Shown here one piece after another: positions 26,734 to 34,515 of a stretch of 64,000 bases of DNA (positions within the stretch are counted from its first letter, which is position 1; every line of letters starts with the position of its first letter). The notes under the pieces were generated by a model, which made no database searches, had not been told where the DNA came from, and saw only the letters and a list, made by a program, of their open reading frames with translations. This stretch comes from Chitinophaga niabensis. GTDB lineage: Bacteria; Bacteroidota; Bacteroidia; Chitinophagales; Chitinophagaceae. Both the position numbers and the translations under genes were made by a program. The stretch lies in the NCBI GenBank assembly GCA_017849435.1, contig JAFIGY010000014.1:62001-126000 (forward strand), written 5' to 3'.

Positions 26734-27654
26734 ATGAAACGATCACTTCTCATCATATCGGCTGTACTCGCGATCCTGATCTGCTCCTGCAATAAAAGGA
26801 TGGATGTGGATGCGCCGTCTTTCTCCGTAAGTATTGATCCCGCACGCCGTGCTGTAGATACTTTTGTATACCGGCTCGGAGATACTACGCAGTTCTTATT
26901 TAGCGGAACGGCAGGCAATATCGCTTTTTACAGCGGTGAGCCCGGCAGGAAATATGAGAACAGGAACCGCGTTCTCAAACAGGGAGCCACTACATTGTCA
27001 TTCTCCTCGAAAGCGGAGTGGGGCACGCAAACGAATACCCTGCAATTGCTGGCCATCAGCAAGTTGAATGTACTGGATTCCACCGCTGTAGTGAATGCTG
27101 CCTGGAAAGATATCACCTCCAGGGCTGCATTGGCCAATAGCGCTACTGTAGTGAATTCTGGTGCCATCGATCTGTCTGACCTCGTATCCGGAGAGAAAGA
27201 CTCCCTCTACCTCGCATTCAAATACACCGGCGTAACGGGCTCTACCCAACGCACCTGGACGATCACAAATTACGTGGTGAACAATGTGCTGCCGGACCTG
27301 TCCTACACCCTCAGCTCCCTCGCTACGGACGCCAGCTACTGGACCCGGTACGGGAACGTATGGTCCCCCGCCAGCGCCAGATGGACGGCCAGCGCCACTT
27401 CTCTGACGCTCACAGGCGGTACCGCCACAGCTCCGTCCAATACCAGCTGGATCATCAGCCGGCCGATCTATGTAGGACAGATATCTCCGGACGTAAGCAT
27501 CGGGGTGAAGAGCATCACAGACCCTGACAAGGCAGGATATGCCTACAAGTATACCGCCCCCGGCATCTACAAAGCCACCTTCGTTGCCTTCAATCACACC
27601 GTGGCCGCGGAAAAATCCATTGTAAAGGAACTTATCATCAAAGTCATACCATAA
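26734..27654 (+). CDS. DUF5017-like surface lipoprotein, probable glycan-binding protein
   Basis: 306 residues from the ATG at 26734, which directly starts a lipoprotein signal (lipobox Cys in LICSCNKRMD). An earlier in-frame ATG at 26695 overlaps the SusD stop and lacks a signal. The N-terminal beta domain contains VYRLGDTTQFLFSGTAGNI and FYSGEPGRKYENRNR, which resembles DUF5017 domains found in polysaccharide utilisation loci (family recalled, not searched). The C-terminal part is another beta-sandwich-like segment. It sits between susD and GH88 in the operon, the usual place for a surface glycan-binding protein that helps SusCD capture substrate. No enzyme motif is seen. Confidence 0.85.
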   Translation: MKRSLLIISAVLAILICSCNKRMDVDAPSFSVSIDPARRAVDTFVYRLGDTTQFLFSGTAGNIAFYSGEPGRKYENRNRVLKQGATTLSFSSKAEWGTQTNTLQLLAISKLNVLDSTAVVNAAWKDITSRAALANSATVVNSGAIDLSDLVSGEKDSLYLAFKYTGVTGSTQRTWTITNYVVNNVLPDLSYTLSSLATDASYWTRYGNVWSPASARWTASATSLTLTGGTATAPSNTSWIISRPIYVGQISPDVSIGVKSITDPDKAGYAYKYTAPGIYKATFVAFNHTVAAEKSIVKELIIKVIP

Positions 27655-27662
27655 GCACAGAT

Positions 27663-28904
27663 ATGAAGCCATTATTTTTTAGCCTGTTGTTTGTCAGCCT
27701 GCTGGCTTTCAAAGAAGCCGGCACAGAACAGGATTTTGTCAGGGAGAATTTTTCTTATGCAAAGCAGCAGCTGGATCTGATGCTGAAGGATGCGGAAAGC
27801 CAGAAAAAACTATCGTTCCCCCGCACCATCAACGCCGGCGGGAAAATGGTGAGCACCAATATGTACGACTGGACGCCGGGATTCTTCCCCGGCAGCCTCT
27901 GGTACCTGTACGAATACACGAAAGACAAAACATTATCGGCAGAAGCCACTGCCTGGACGGAAAAGCTGGAGCCGCTGAAAACCTTTACCGGTCACCATGA
28001 CCTCGGATTTATGATGTATTGCAGCTACGGCAATGCCTACCGGCTCACAGGCAATCCCGCTTACAGGAACGTTCTGATACAGGCGGCAAGATCGCTTTCC
28101 ACCCGTTTTTCACCGGTCACCGGCAGTATCAAATCCTGGAACGTGTTCAAATCGTGGCACGGGAATACAACCTACAATTACCCTGTGATCGTAGATAATA
28201 TGATGAACCTGGAGTTGCTGTTCTTCGCGTCCAAAGCCACAGGAGATACTTCCTTCCGGCATGTTGCCGTTACACATGCGCTCACTGCCATGAAGAATCA
28301 GGTACGCCCGGATTACAGCACTTATCATGTTGTTTGCTATGATACCGCCACCGGGAAAGTAGTGGGTCGCGAAACTGCGCAGGGATACGCGGATAATTCC
28401 ACCTGGGCAAGAGGACAGGCATGGGCCATTTATGGATTTACGATGGTGTATCGCGAAACCAAAGACCCGCGGTTCCTCAAAACCGCGATGGGGTTGGCCG
28501 AATGGTATATCTATCACAAGAACCTCCCGGCTGATATGATCCCTTACTGGGATTTCAATGCTCTCGAACCCGGTTACACACCCGGTGAACGCTCCAATGC
28601 GCTGAAAGTAAAAGATAAACCCCGGGATGCTTCCGCTGCGGCCATCACCGCTTCCGCACTGCTTGAGCTGAGCGGATATGCCGGCATAAAAGGAAATGCA
28701 TACAAGCAGGCGGCTGAGAAGATGCTGCATTCGTTAGGGAGTGCGGCTTACAGGGCGCCCGTGGGCAGTAACGGGAATTTCCTGCTGATGCACTGCGTGG
28801 GCAGCATACCGCACAACAGCGAGATCGATGTGCCATTGGTGTACGCGGATTATTATTACCTGGAGGCGTTGACGCGGTATAGGGACCTGCCGGGAAAGAA
28901 ATGA
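27663..28904 (+). CDS. GH88 unsaturated glucuronyl hydrolase
   Basis: 413 residues with a signal peptide at 1-20. The six-hairpin (alpha/alpha)6 fold is shown by WTPGFFPGSLWYLYEYT, GHHDLGFMMYCSYG, VDNMMNLELLFFA and STWARGQAWAIYGF. The two catalytic Asp residues of the family correspond to Asp113 (HHDLGF) and Asp178 (IVDNMM). GH88 enzymes hydrate and remove the 4,5-unsaturated uronic acid that PL8-type lyases leave on glycosaminoglycan disaccharides. This fits directly with the PL8 gene at 13792. It ends the four-gene SusCD operon and starts 8 bases after the DUF5017-like gene. GH105 is an alternative for this fold, but the motif set favours GH88. Confidence 0.94.
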   Translation: MKPLFFSLLFVSLLAFKEAGTEQDFVRENFSYAKQQLDLMLKDAESQKKLSFPRTINAGGKMVSTNMYDWTPGFFPGSLWYLYEYTKDKTLSAEATAWTEKLEPLKTFTGHHDLGFMMYCSYGNAYRLTGNPAYRNVLIQAARSLSTRFSPVTGSIKSWNVFKSWHGNTTYNYPVIVDNMMNLELLFFASKATGDTSFRHVAVTHALTAMKNQVRPDYSTYHVVCYDTATGKVVGRETAQGYADNSTWARGQAWAIYGFTMVYRETKDPRFLKTAMGLAEWYIYHKNLPADMIPYWDFNALEPGYTPGERSNALKVKDKPRDASAAAITASALLELSGYAGIKGNAYKQAAEKMLHSLGSAAYRAPVGSNGNFLLMHCVGSIPHNSEIDVPLVYADYYYLEALTRYRDLPGKK

Positions 28905-28911
28905 CGCTTGC

Positions 28912-29667
28912 TCAGGCCCCCAGCCACAACTTGAACGCCGGTACCTTCTCCCGGCTTACATAGATATCCTCGTCCCCACACCTCCTTAACTGCACCTTCA
29001 GTTTCCCGTTGAAGTGGTTTTCGATCTTTTCGATACTGTCTGCGGAGGAAATGTATTGCCGGTTGAGGCGGAAGAAATGTGCCGGGTCGAGGAGTTTTTC
29101 CAGCTCATCGAGGGATTCGTCGGTGAGGTGTTCTTTTCCGTCTATCGTTTGTACGAATACCTGTTTGTCCTGCGCACGGAAAAACGTGATGTCTTCCGTA
29201 TGCAGACTTTCAAACCCGTCGTGCGTTTTCACCACCAGCCTTTTCTTCCAGGCTTTGGCAATAGGGATGTTATCCAGCAGGCGATTGATCTTTTCCTGCA
29301 GCGATCCTGCTCCCGTGGTGCGCGTGAATTTTTCGAATGCCTGCCGGAGTTCGGTTTGGTCAATGGGCTTCAGCAGATAGTCGATGCTGTTCACTTTGAA
29401 TGCCTGTAAGGCGTATTCATCGTAGGCGGTAGTGAAGATGACCGGCGCGTTAACGGAGGTTTGACGGAAGATGTCAAAGCTGATACCATCTGCCAGTTGT
29501 ATATCCATCAGTATGAGATCCGGGGAGGGATTGTTTTTCAGCCAGGTAACGGTGTCGGCTACACTTTCCAGCACCGCGAGGATGGTGCAGTCGGGTTGAA
29601 TAGCCTGTATCAGCTGTGTGATCTGCCGGGCAGCGGCGGCCTCATCTTCTGCTATTAATATCTTCAT
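28912..29667 (-). CDS. LytTR-family response regulator
   Basis: 251 residues from the ATG at 29667 (MKILIAEDE); an ATG 24 bases upstream would add eight residues before the receiver and is less likely. The receiver has Asp55 in LILMDIQLADG and the switch block VIFTTAYDEYA. The C-terminal LytTR DNA-binding domain (about 150-250) contains TEDITFFRAQDKQVFVQT and FFRLNRQYI. Its start overlaps the end of the kinase gene by 26 bases, so the two are translationally coupled. LytTR/LytS pairs in Bacteroidota control cell-surface or metabolic genes; the target here is unknown. It is convergent with the GH88 gene (7 bases). Confidence 0.95.
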   Translation of the reverse strand: MKILIAEDEAAAARQITQLIQAIQPDCTILAVLESVADTVTWLKNNPSPDLILMDIQLADGISFDIFRQTSVNAPVIFTTAYDEYALQAFKVNSIDYLLKPIDQTELRQAFEKFTRTTGAGSLQEKINRLLDNIPIAKAWKKRLVVKTHDGFESLHTEDITFFRAQDKQVFVQTIDGKEHLTDESLDELEKLLDPAHFFRLNRQYISSADSIEKIENHFNGKLKVQLRRCGDEDIYVSREKVPAFKLWLGA

Positions 29668-30679
29668 CGGATAACAAAGGAATTTTAACAATGAATTGAT
29701 CGGCCGTATCGGCTACCAGCACCGGTTTGCGGGTAATGTGCCGATAGCGTTGCTGCAGGTTGCCCAGCCCGATACCATTCGAACCGTCGATCGCTTTTTT
29801 TACCTGCAGGTTATTGGCCACACATACGTAATGATCTTCTGTATAAACCTTGATGTGTAAAGGTCTTGCGGTGGATATTTCGTTGTGCTTGATCGCATTT
29901 TCCACGAGCATCAGCAGGCTGTGGGTCATGATCTGCCCCGTTTCCGTCACCTCTATCCTGTAATGCAGTTTACCGGCAAAACGTTGCTGGCACACCAGCA
30001 GGAAGGCGTCCGTGACCTGCAGTTCCTTTTGGATATCTACCGTGTGCTGATCCGCATACTGCAAGGCATACCGGAATACTCTTGACAATTGTTGCACGAA
30101 TGCTGCCGCTTTGTGCTGATCCTCATGAATGAGCGTGGTCAGCGTATTGAGCGCATTGAACAGAAAATGTGGGTTCACCTGATTCTTCAGGGTTTCGTAT
30201 CGGCTGTCGCTAATGGCCTCTTGTAGTTCCTTCGCTTCGTCCACTCCTTTTTTCCATTGGTGGAGGAAATAACGCAGGGAAATGATCAGCGTGATGATCA
30301 GGGTGATAAGGATGGAAAAGGTGATGTTGATGATGTAATCTTCTTTCCGCACCTGTATATGGAAGAGCGGTGTAACGATGCGGATATAGGCATACATCAG
30401 TAATCCGCCGTACAGTGCAGAGAAAAGCAGGAAGAAGATAAAACTCCGGGTAGGATGGTTCTTCCAGTCGAAATACCTTTTCAGCAAGGCCTGCAGCGGC
30501 CACGTAAAGCTGAGCCACCCGAGTGTGGTGATCCCGAAGGAGAACAGCAGACTGGTTTTCCAGTTGCCGCTCCCGTTGAGGTATGCGTTCCCGTTCGCCA
30601 TGAGATTGACGATCAGCACGATCCCGTATGCGAGGAGCAGGTGCCTGCCGTATCTGAGCAAAGTGGCTTTCCTGTTCAT
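29642..30679 (-). CDS. LytS-like sensor histidine kinase (His_kinase family)
   Basis: 345 residues. Four membrane helices are predicted from the hydrophobic runs at about 12-30, 43-62, 79-98 and 116-138, with little periplasmic sequence. The His_kinase (PF06580-type) domain follows, with phospho-acceptor His171 in NQVNPHFLFNALN, and the ATPase part has MLVENAIKHN and GIGLGNLQQRY. It should phosphorylate the LytTR regulator whose start overlaps its end. A short spacing of 17 bases to the upstream gene at 30697 on the same strand suggests a common transcript with the exported EreA/ChaN-like protein. Confidence 0.95.
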   Translation of the reverse strand: MNRKATLLRYGRHLLLAYGIVLIVNLMANGNAYLNGSGNWKTSLLFSFGITTLGWLSFTWPLQALLKRYFDWKNHPTRSFIFFLLFSALYGGLLMYAYIRIVTPLFHIQVRKEDYIINITFSILITLIITLIISLRYFLHQWKKGVDEAKELQEAISDSRYETLKNQVNPHFLFNALNTLTTLIHEDQHKAAAFVQQLSRVFRYALQYADQHTVDIQKELQVTDAFLLVCQQRFAGKLHYRIEVTETGQIMTHSLLMLVENAIKHNEISTARPLHIKVYTEDHYVCVANNLQVKKAIDGSNGIGLGNLQQRYRHITRKPVLVADTADQFIVKIPLLSDEDINSRR

Positions 30680-30696
30680 TTGAACGAATGTACTGG

Positions 30697-31947
30697 TTAT
30701 TTTTCAAGAAAGGGTTCCGCCCATCCGGAATGACGGATGAGGATGAGGTATTGGAAATGCAGGGCAGCGGGGTCGTTCATGGTAACGCTGAAGCCGCGGG
30801 GCAAGGGGATTTCCGTATCCATAAAGCTGCTGTACCCTTTCACGAAAGGTCTGGCCTGCCGCATGTCAAACACGGTGATGCTGTTGGGTGATGTGATGGC
30901 TTTTAGCATTTGACTGCCTTTCACTTTCATGAGCATACCATCCTGACTGAAGATATCGGTTTGCAGGTATTGCCGGGTACCGGAGCGGTTGGGGATCATG
31001 CGCAATTTTTCTTTGGGGATGAAAGGGGGGAAAGGAATAGGGTTCATGGTGGCGTCCAGCATGAAGTCGCTTTCCGTGTAGACCAGGTTCATGGAAATGA
31101 TATGATCCTTTAATGTGGGAATGGATTGTTGTAAGCGGCCGGCGAAAGCGTAGGTGTCGTTTACCCTGTCCTGAATAGTATGAAAGAATCCGAGGAAGCC
31201 GTAGGCCTTGTGCTGATCCAGCCGGAAGTTGTGGTACAGCGTGATGAAGTTATCCGTGAGTTGCTGTTCCCGCCCGGTTTTCAGGAAGTGTGCCCGAAGA
31301 TTTTGTGCGAGATAGCGGAGGGCAGGATAATCATCGCCCAGCCAGTGCTGTTGCCGGTCTATTGCGGCAAGGAGTTCGCCGGATACGGTTGTGGCTGCCG
31401 GCAATCGTTTTTCCCAGCCTTTATGCCGCTGAAGGAGGGTGTTGAAATATTGAAGGGCGAGCGGCAATTGCTGGATTTTATCGATGCCGAGAATCGTGAT
31501 ACGATCGGAAAGCGGGAGGGAAAGGTTCCATTGGCGGATGTTTTGGAGTTTGCGGTAGAGGGCTTTGTTGCCCCATTGCAAGCCGGCCCTGACCCAGTAG
31601 TTGAATACCGTGTCCAGAAGTTTTTCATCGCCGTTTTGCAGATACCGGTTAAAGCACCATGCCTGGGCGGCATCGATCTCCATCACGTAGTGCCGTACCC
31701 CGGCGCGGGCGTGAAGGTATTGCAGCATGAGGAAGTCCAGCGTATGCGCTTTTTCATAGCCATGCACTTCTCCCATCAGGAATAATTGTTGCCGGGGAAA
31801 GCTGGTGTCAAACGAGAAAGGAACGGAAGCCTGTTCCCGCACCGGCCAGCTGTGCTGTTGGAGGTATTGCTGCAAGGCGGTGGAATCCTGCCCCCACAGC
31901 CCCCTCCCGATCAGCAAACTTACTAACACAAGGTAGATCGTCTTCAT
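30697..31947 (-). CDS. Exported erythromycin-esterase/ChaN-like protein
   Basis: 416 residues from the ATG at 31947, which opens a signal peptide (1-20, ending LWGQ); a longer reading with a start at 32037 has no leader function. The mature protein begins with LFLMGEVHGYEKAHTLDF, and the GEVHG block (Glu60, His62) followed by VMEIDAAQAWCFNRYL is the signature of the erythromycin esterase / ChaN-like fold. Members hydrolyse macrolide esters or bind haem/iron; for the secreted Bacteroidota forms the substrate is mostly unknown. It sits 17 bases upstream of a LytS/LytTR pair on the same strand, so it may be the output or sensor partner of that system. Function is inferred at fold level only. Confidence 0.7.
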   Translation of the reverse strand: MKTIYLVLVSLLIGRGLWGQDSTALQQYLQQHSWPVREQASVPFSFDTSFPRQQLFLMGEVHGYEKAHTLDFLMLQYLHARAGVRHYVMEIDAAQAWCFNRYLQNGDEKLLDTVFNYWVRAGLQWGNKALYRKLQNIRQWNLSLPLSDRITILGIDKIQQLPLALQYFNTLLQRHKGWEKRLPAATTVSGELLAAIDRQQHWLGDDYPALRYLAQNLRAHFLKTGREQQLTDNFITLYHNFRLDQHKAYGFLGFFHTIQDRVNDTYAFAGRLQQSIPTLKDHIISMNLVYTESDFMLDATMNPIPFPPFIPKEKLRMIPNRSGTRQYLQTDIFSQDGMLMKVKGSQMLKAITSPNSITVFDMRQARPFVKGYSSFMDTEIPLPRGFSVTMNDPAALHFQYLILIRHSGWAEPFLEK

Positions 31948-32034
31948 AAAAAGCATTTTTATAACGCTAAGTTGAAGTGTTTGCAGGAGCGTGGCAACGG
32001 TATGGCGACGAAGTGTAGAAAACCGGGCGTGAAG

Positions 32035-32071
32035 CATAAAAAAAGGCCGCTTTCAGAGAAAGCGGCCTTTT
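32035..32071 (-). terminator. Terminator of the SusC/SusD/LamG operon
   Basis: A near-perfect inverted repeat (AAAAGGCCGCTTTC at 32041-32054 and GAAAGCGGCCTTTT at 32058-32071, 3-base loop). Read on the minus strand the stem is followed by a run of T, as expected for termination 22 bases after the LamG gene stop. Confidence 0.9.
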
Positions 32072-32092
32072 GTATTTCATGATATCTGACTA

Positions 32093-32989
32093 TTATTTGC
32101 CCGTCAGGCCCAGATTATAGAGGGCTTTGATGTGCGCATCCGTCAAACAGGCTTTATAGACCCTTACTTCATCAATGCTGCCGGTCATCGGAGCAAAGGA
32201 AACGTCTGTATTCACCTGCTTTCCGGGAATGGTATTGTAGTTCCCGCCGATGATCACCTCGCTGGGCTCGAAGGATTTGAAGAAGTTGGTGCCCCTGTTC
32301 TGGTAAGCGGGTACGCCTACTTTCACGCCATCCGCCCATATCTGGAAGTTATTGGCCACGCCGTCATAAGTAATAACGAGATGAGTCCATTTATCCGCTC
32401 CGATCTTGGGCGACAGGAAAGGAAAGCTGCCGTTGGCCGTGTTCAGGTTATCCTGTGTACCGCCGTTGGTTGCGGTGAAAGTGGGGTGGATGGTGAGCTT
32501 TTCCAGTTCGGTGGCGGCATATTTGTTCGTTTCCAATACGAAATTGATGTTCCCGTTAAACACGCCCGGCCTCGCCAGCTGGAAAACCATCGTTTTCTTG
32601 GAGCCGTTGTTGAGTATCTGCACCCAGGCGCTGATGGTGAAGCTTTTCAGCGAATCCGTTTTGAACGCCGGGAGCTGAACAGGATAATACACATAACCGG
32701 CATTCAGACGCAGGGCCTTGCCACGCACACCTTTGTCGATATACGTATTCCCCGCGGTTCCGCCGGGAGTAGTGCCGCTGAAGGTTTCGTTCATGGTACC
32801 GTCAAATGACCAGTAAGCGATGAGGCTTTTCTGGAACACTTCATCCGAAGTGAGATATCCGTCTATCTTCCCGGCATAGGACTCCGGTGAAACGTCCGGC
32901 AGTTTATTCGGATTCCCGTCTTTTTTACATGATGCCAGCAGGATGGTGGCACAGAGAATATATACAGTGGTTGATCTCATAAACGTCAT
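32093..32989 (-). CDS. LamG-domain lipoprotein, probable surface glycan-binding protein
   Basis: 298 residues (295 if the ATG at 32980 is used). A lipoprotein signal with lipobox Cys in LLASCKKDG is followed by a concanavalin/LamG-type domain at about 55-295: SLIAYWSFDGTMNETF, FTISAWVQI, WTHLVITYDG and GSIDEVRVYKACLTDAHI. Laminin-G-3-type domains bind carbohydrate or protein. It lies 2 bases after the SusD gene, in the usual position for a surface glycan-binding lipoprotein of a SusCD locus. No catalytic residues are apparent. Confidence 0.9.
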   Translation of the reverse strand: MTFMRSTTVYILCATILLASCKKDGNPNKLPDVSPESYAGKIDGYLTSDEVFQKSLIAYWSFDGTMNETFSGTTPGGTAGNTYIDKGVRGKALRLNAGYVYYPVQLPAFKTDSLKSFTISAWVQILNNGSKKTMVFQLARPGVFNGNINFVLETNKYAATELEKLTIHPTFTATNGGTQDNLNTANGSFPFLSPKIGADKWTHLVITYDGVANNFQIWADGVKVGVPAYQNRGTNFFKSFEPSEVIIGGNYNTIPGKQVNTDVSFAPMTGSIDEVRVYKACLTDAHIKALYNLGLTGK

Positions 32990-32991
32990 TT

Positions 32992-34491
32992 TTAATAGCC
33001 AAAGTTTTGCGTCAGCACGCCTTTGCTGATATCTATCTGTGTTTGCGGAATGGGCAGCAGTTCATGTTTCCCGGCTATAAAGTTCTTCCCGGCAGCCTGC
33101 ATTACGCTGGCGGCGATGCCCCATCTTACCAGGTCAAAGAAACGTTCGTGTTCCAGTGCCAGCTCAATTCTCCTTTCATGGCGGATCGCATCCCGCAGTT
33201 GCTGCTGATCGGTAGTGGTCACTTTGGGAAGTATGGCGGGATTGCCTGCTCTGGCCCGTTGGCGCACCATTTCAAGTTTGGCCAGCGCCTCCGGTGCGTC
33301 GCCGGTCTCATTGGCGGCTTCTGCATACATGAGCACTACATCTGCATAACGCAGCAGCCGTACATTCATCCAGTAACTAAAATTGTCCAGCAGGGAACTC
33401 CGCATGGCAGGGTTGCTGAGTACTTTGTGATTGTACATCGGATTGGGTAACCCGGCTGGTACGGCTTCTCCATACACGGAGGTACCTCCGGCATACAAAA
33501 TAGTTCTGCTCTTGCGTGGGTCGCCGGATTCGTAGGCGGCTTCCAGTAATGTGCTGGGTGTGTTGAATCCCCAGCCGAGGTTCCAGATGCCGGTGCCTCT
33601 TACACTTTGCACGCTGGCGTACTGGGAACCGTTCTTTCTCAGCTCGCTCAGTGTTGCAGTGGCCTGTACTTCAAAGAGGGATTCTTTGCTGTTCTCCCCG
33701 TCTTCCCCAAATATTTTGGTGTAAGGCGTGGAAAGATCGTATTGCAGGGAGGTGATCACCGCGTTGGCGGCATCTTTCGCCTGTGCCCATTTTTTCTCGG
33801 TCAGATACACTTTGGCGAGTAATCCGTTGGCCGCTCCTTTAGTAGCCCGGCCGATGAAACGCGCATCCCAGCTTAACGGGAGGTTTTCCGCTGCAAACCG
33901 CAGGTCAGATTCGATCAGCGCATAAATAGCATCCGGCTGGCTTTGCGGTACGTTGGACTGTGCGGCGGGATCATCAAACACTTTGTCGATCAACGGTACG
34001 CGACCGAAGAGACGTACGAGCATGAAGTAGCCATAGCCGCGGAGGAACTTCGCTTCTGCCTCTGCCTGTATCTTGGCGGCCTGCGGTGTGCCGGGATTGG
34101 GATCTTTTTGTATCTGCCACAGCACAATGTTGCATTTGTTGATCAGGTTGTAATGCCCTGCCCACAATGCATTGCACATACCGTTGGATGCGGTGATGGT
34201 AAAGTTATCCATTTGCAACGCTTCCGGTCCGTCTGAAGGCGTACTGCCTTTGTCTGAATCGTCGCTGCGGATGCAGGCTGAGGCGATGAACGGGAAAACG
34301 GTCACATCATAAGACCGCAGCGCGTCATATCCTGCAAAAATGAATTGATCATATGGTCCGGAACCTCCGGGGTAAGGGTACGTATTTTCCGTGTAAAGCC
34401 CCTGCGGCGCACGATCCAGGAAGCCTTTCCCGCAACCCGCCAGTAAAGCCAGGCAGATGATCGTCCAGCATGTTGTTTTCAGTATTTTCAT
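32992..34491 (-). CDS. SusD/RagB-like surface glycan-binding lipoprotein
   Basis: 499 residues. The lipobox Cys is in LLAGCGKGFLDRAPQG. The SusD core includes NKCNIVLWQIQKD, AEAEAKFLRGYGYFMLVRLFG, LLRYADVVLMYAEAANE and the C-terminal RHERRIELALEHERFFDLVRWG, and it ends LTQNFGY. It pairs with the SusC encoded 24 bases upstream. The operon context (ECF sigma, FecR, SusC with STN) points to trans-envelope induction by the imported substrate. Confidence 0.96.
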   Translation of the reverse strand: MKILKTTCWTIICLALLAGCGKGFLDRAPQGLYTENTYPYPGGSGPYDQFIFAGYDALRSYDVTVFPFIASACIRSDDSDKGSTPSDGPEALQMDNFTITASNGMCNALWAGHYNLINKCNIVLWQIQKDPNPGTPQAAKIQAEAEAKFLRGYGYFMLVRLFGRVPLIDKVFDDPAAQSNVPQSQPDAIYALIESDLRFAAENLPLSWDARFIGRATKGAANGLLAKVYLTEKKWAQAKDAANAVITSLQYDLSTPYTKIFGEDGENSKESLFEVQATATLSELRKNGSQYASVQSVRGTGIWNLGWGFNTPSTLLEAAYESGDPRKSRTILYAGGTSVYGEAVPAGLPNPMYNHKVLSNPAMRSSLLDNFSYWMNVRLLRYADVVLMYAEAANETGDAPEALAKLEMVRQRARAGNPAILPKVTTTDQQQLRDAIRHERRIELALEHERFFDLVRWGIAASVMQAAGKNFIAGKHELLPIPQTQIDISKGVLTQNFGY

Positions 34492-34515
34492 CTTTATATC
34501 GATTTAAAGATTGCA

